Of a stretch of DNA of 64,000 nucleotides, positions 62,004 through 64,000 are shown in pieces; positions within the stretch are counted from its first letter, which is position 1, and each line of letters starts with the position of its first letter. The notes beneath the pieces are model-generated. The model had not been told where the DNA came from. It ran no database searches and saw only the letters and a list, made by a program, of their open reading frames with translations. The stretch comes from Neptuniibacter sp. CAU 1671 (lineage in GTDB: Bacteria > Pseudomonadota > Gammaproteobacteria > Pseudomonadales > Balneatricaceae). Made by a program: the position numbers and the translations under genes. The stretch covers positions 620,001-684,000 of the forward strand of contig NZ_JARHUE010000001.1 of the NCBI RefSeq assembly GCF_029222905.1. Direction: 5' to 3'.

Positions 62004-62420
62004 TCAGATATCCTGAGGTTTCAGTTCATTGCCCGGAATAAACTGGCGGTAACGGATCACCATTTCATGGCCACCGTTACCGTTAGGACGCTCTTTGTAA
62101 TAACGACCGTTCTTGAGAACAATGGTACGGCATTTGGCCGCTTTATCATCGATCTGCAAACAGATCTCTCCGTTTTCATTCACCTCCCAGCGGCCATCTT
62201 TTTTGGTCCAGTACCGTTCATGCACCAGTTCACCATTGGGGTTGTAATAGATAAAGCTGGTAGAGCCCGTAAACAGGTTATAGGCCTCCACTGTTTTCCC
62301 GCTAAACAGCGCCTTGACCTCAGCTGCATTCAGGGTACGTGTTTCTTCAATACCGGGTTTCACCTGACACGCGGTCAATAACATCAGCATTAATCCGGTA
62401 CAGGTCATTTTTAACCACAT
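62004..62420 (-). CDS. Small lipoprotein of unknown function
   Basis: A 138-residue lipoprotein. Start MWLKMTCTGLMLM leads to a lipobox LTAC (Cys18), followed by ETRTLNAAEVKALFSGKTVE and FIYYNPNGELVHERYWTKKD, a pattern seen in small DUF995-like or YbgS-like periplasmic proteins with repeated beta-strands. The ATG at 62420 is chosen because GGAG lies seven bases upstream; it sits 74 bases inside the end of the hydrolase gene. Family not securely identified. Confidence 0.78.
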   Translation of the reverse strand: MWLKMTCTGLMLMLLTACQVKPGIEETRTLNAAEVKALFSGKTVEAYNLFTGSTSFIYYNPNGELVHERYWTKKDGRWEVNENGEICLQIDDKAAKCRTIVLKNGRYYKERPNGNGGHEMVIRYRQFIPGNELKPQDI

Positions 62421-63255
62421 GCGGGTTCTCCTTTTCACATTGTCTCCAGAATACAAAAATACGTTCTAACATATCGCTTTGCCGTGCATTTTGCAGAAAA
62501 TCGTGGCCCTGATCCGGCAAAATCTGCAGCTGCACAGGTCGAGTTGCCCCCTGCAGTTGCTGCCGTTCAGCGATAGCCGCCACCCAGGTTCTGGCACGGA
62601 CCAAACGATTCGGACCTTGCTGCCTGTCGAGCCGTTTGCCCTTACGTAAACTGCTATCGCGCTGGGTATCCTGCTCGCCAACCATCACCAGAATGGGCAG
62701 ATCAAGGAACCCGCTGAGGTTGGGTTGGCCCAGACATACTGGCCAGTCTTTCAGACCATAGGGATAGGCCGCGCGATCCGGACAGGTATACCAGCCGGGA
62801 CTGGTAATGGCGAGCGAAAGCACGCGTGCCGGATACAGCAGCGCGTAACGGTGTGCAAATTGAGCACCACCGGAATAACCGTAGAGATGAGATCTGACTG
62901 CGACCTGCTGGCGGGCATCCTGCCAGGCTGTTATAAATGCATTCAATGCCAGATCTGAACGGGAAAACGCATCCCGCTGCCCCAGTGTCTGGTAGGCGGG
63001 GAACTCATCCGGACTGAATTCAGGCGCCAGCAACGTACACCCCATCCGATCCGCCAGTCCTTTAAACTGCTCAAACAGGTGATGGCTCGCTCTGGATATG
63101 CCATGCACAACCACAATGACCCGGTCAGCCGATATTTCATGACGGGGCCGGTAGATCCAGACCGGCAAATTTGGCGCGGCCGCACAGACACAACGCTGAC
63201 TCTCACCGGGCGACGGTACCCTTAATCCGGTTTGATCAGCGTTCATGTCGGACAC
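62347..63255 (-). CDS. Alpha/beta hydrolase (esterase/depolymerase-like)
   Basis: A 302-residue cytoplasmic alpha/beta-hydrolase. VIVVVHGISRASHHLFEQF carries the oxyanion HG motif, LYGYSGGAQFAHRYALLYPA the nucleophile elbow GYSGG (Ser near 128), VMVGEQDTQRD the acid, and LPDQGHDFLQ the catalytic His. It resembles poly(hydroxyalkanoate)-depolymerase or S-formylglutathione-hydrolase-like enzymes only at fold level. The frame opens with GTG at 63255; ATG 63246 is the alternative. Either overlaps the end of the ABC gene. Confidence 0.85.
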   Translation of the reverse strand: MSDMNADQTGLRVPSPGESQRCVCAAAPNLPVWIYRPRHEISADRVIVVVHGISRASHHLFEQFKGLADRMGCTLLAPEFSPDEFPAYQTLGQRDAFSRSDLALNAFITAWQDARQQVAVRSHLYGYSGGAQFAHRYALLYPARVLSLAITSPGWYTCPDRAAYPYGLKDWPVCLGQPNLSGFLDLPILVMVGEQDTQRDSSLRKGKRLDRQQGPNRLVRARTWVAAIAERQQLQGATRPVQLQILPDQGHDFLQNARQSDMLERIFVFWRQCEKENPHVVKNDLYRINADVIDRVSGETRY

Positions 63256-64000
63256 TCACATCTGAAACCCCGCTTGACTGAGGGGCAGGATGAATCACCG
63301 CCGCATCGTCGCCTGACAACTGCCAGACCTCAGCACTGGCGTGCAGTAACTGTGGCGGTCTGACCACGATTAATGCACCCGGAAACCACTTCCAGAGGCG
63401 GATCAGTAACTGTTCAATTGACGGATCGAGAAACGCCGGGTGTTGATCAATCATCAGCAATGCCGGACGTCGCAACAACGCTCTGGCCAGCATCAATCTG
63501 AACTGCAGGGTGGATGAAAGGTTGCGTCCACCCTCCTCTATCGCGCTCTTTAAACCCTCCGCCTGATCTCCAATCCAGTCATTCAGGCCACACAACCTGA
63601 GCACCTCTTCGGTATAAGCGGGTTCCTCTTTGCGCAAACCGTAAAACAGATTTTTTTTGCCGGTACCGCGCAACAGTGGCAATTGCTGTGAGACCAGCGC
63701 GACCTGTCGCGCCAGCGTGCTGTGGCTGACTTGACTGAGGGAACGACCATTCAACAATAATTGTCCCGAGGTCTGCGAAACCAGACCGCAGAGCGCCTCC
63801 AGTAAAGAGGTTTTACCGGATTCACGCGGTCCTTCAAGCCGAATGCGGGCACCGGGGCTGATCTGGGCGGTGACTGAATTGAACCGACCCGCTGATGAAA
63901 ACGCCTTCAAACGCATGGAAAAATCGGCCGACATTTTTCGCTCACGTTTTCCCACAACGATCGTTTTCTGGTGGAAAAACTGCAGCAGCTTATCCACCGC
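63236..64000 (-). CDS. Degenerate ABC-transporter ATPase domain (5' part beyond window)
   Basis: The frame is open to the window end, so the N-terminal portion is missing; VDKLLQFFHQK at the edge looks like the linker helix after a transmembrane domain of an ABC exporter. Walker A is intact (GPRESGKTSLLEAL), but the signature reads LSSTLQFRLMLARAL instead of LSGGQ, the Walker B catalytic Glu is Gln (MIDQHPAFLD), and the H-loop His is not evident (VVRPPQLL). It is probably ATP-binding but hydrolysis-poor, as in the degenerate half of heterodimeric exporters. Followed by the hydrolase gene with an overlap. Confidence 0.8.
   Translation of the reverse strand, partial: AVDKLLQFFHQKTIVVGKRERKMSADFSMRLKAFSSAGRFNSVTAQISPGARIRLEGPRESGKTSLLEALCGLVSQTSGQLLLNGRSLSQVSHSTLARQVALVSQQLPLLRGTGKKNLFYGLRKEEPAYTEEVLRLCGLNDWIGDQAEGLKSAIEEGGRNLSSTLQFRLMLARALLRRPALLMIDQHPAFLDPSIEQLLIRLWKWFPGALIVVRPPQLLHASAEVWQLSGDDAAVIHPAPQSSGVSDVSVRHER

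Overview
The window looks like chromosome of a marine gammaproteobacterium of the Oceanospirillales type (Amphritea, Neptunomonas or Marinobacterium-like). This is inferred from moderate GC, many c-di-GMP and two-component proteins, urea-scavenging genes, assimilatory nitrite reductase, and proteins such as QueF (long form), YciH/SUI1, DUF945 and FumC that all read as gammaproteobacterial. I see no insertion sequence, prophage or CRISPR array. Almost every base is in an operon, and genes within operons commonly overlap by 1 to 4 bases.

Layout. 1-2603 (-): a CheB-CheR-PAS fusion cut by the window edge. 2911-7301 (+): a sigma-54 promoter, a two-hairpin ANTAR-type antitermination leader, an unusually long NirB with an extra N-terminal FAD module, NirD and a terminator. 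7440-8649 (+): an MTHFR-like protein and a short YqaE/Pmp3 membrane protein. 8728-13860 (+): a TetR-controlled envelope operon (MMPL/RND permease, LolA-like protein, outer-membrane barrel). 13851-20590 (-): GGDEF-EAL protein with a C-terminal zinc-binding CZB domain, YciH, a 36-residue membrane peptide, DUF945, and a retropepsin-like protease. 20652-28780: housekeeping genes (dgt, fumC, VOC protein, cyclophilin, thioesterase, nitroreductase, queF, a YadGH-type ABC exporter, a small conserved protein). 28781-33211 (-): a periplasmic-binding-like protein, an outer-membrane barrel and a GGDEF-EAL protein in one operon. 33312-34114 (-): seven alternating tRNA-Glu/tRNA-Gly genes in two transcription units, each with its own promoter.

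34995-41411 (-): a seven-gene operon behind a PmrA/QseB-type box: thermostable-hemolysin family protein, AMP-forming ligase, haem-oxygenase-like diiron oxidase with a full ligand set, SDR, TPR protein, and an OmpR-family response regulator with its kinase. It reads like a small-molecule pathway that carries its own regulator, and I recognise no described product. 41476-52746 (-): a full urea module, urtABCDE (high-affinity ABC uptake), ureDABCEFG (urease and maturation) and hupE/ureJ (nickel uptake), closed by a terminator. 52980-53387 (+) is a rhodanese. 54524-58821 (-) encodes a hybrid kinase fused to an NCS1 purine/cytosine-type transporter and its LuxR-type partner, lying near the urea genes and possibly linking nitrogenous solutes to transcription. 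58911-61985 (-): cytochrome b561, a PepSY protein and a second PmrAB/QseBC-like pair, again with a PmrA-like box. 62004-64000 (-): a lipoprotein, an alpha/beta hydrolase and a degenerate ABC ATPase cut by the window end.

Nitrogen is a theme: nitrite assimilation under sigma-54 and ANTAR control, urea uptake and hydrolysis, and the NCS1-fused sensor kinase.
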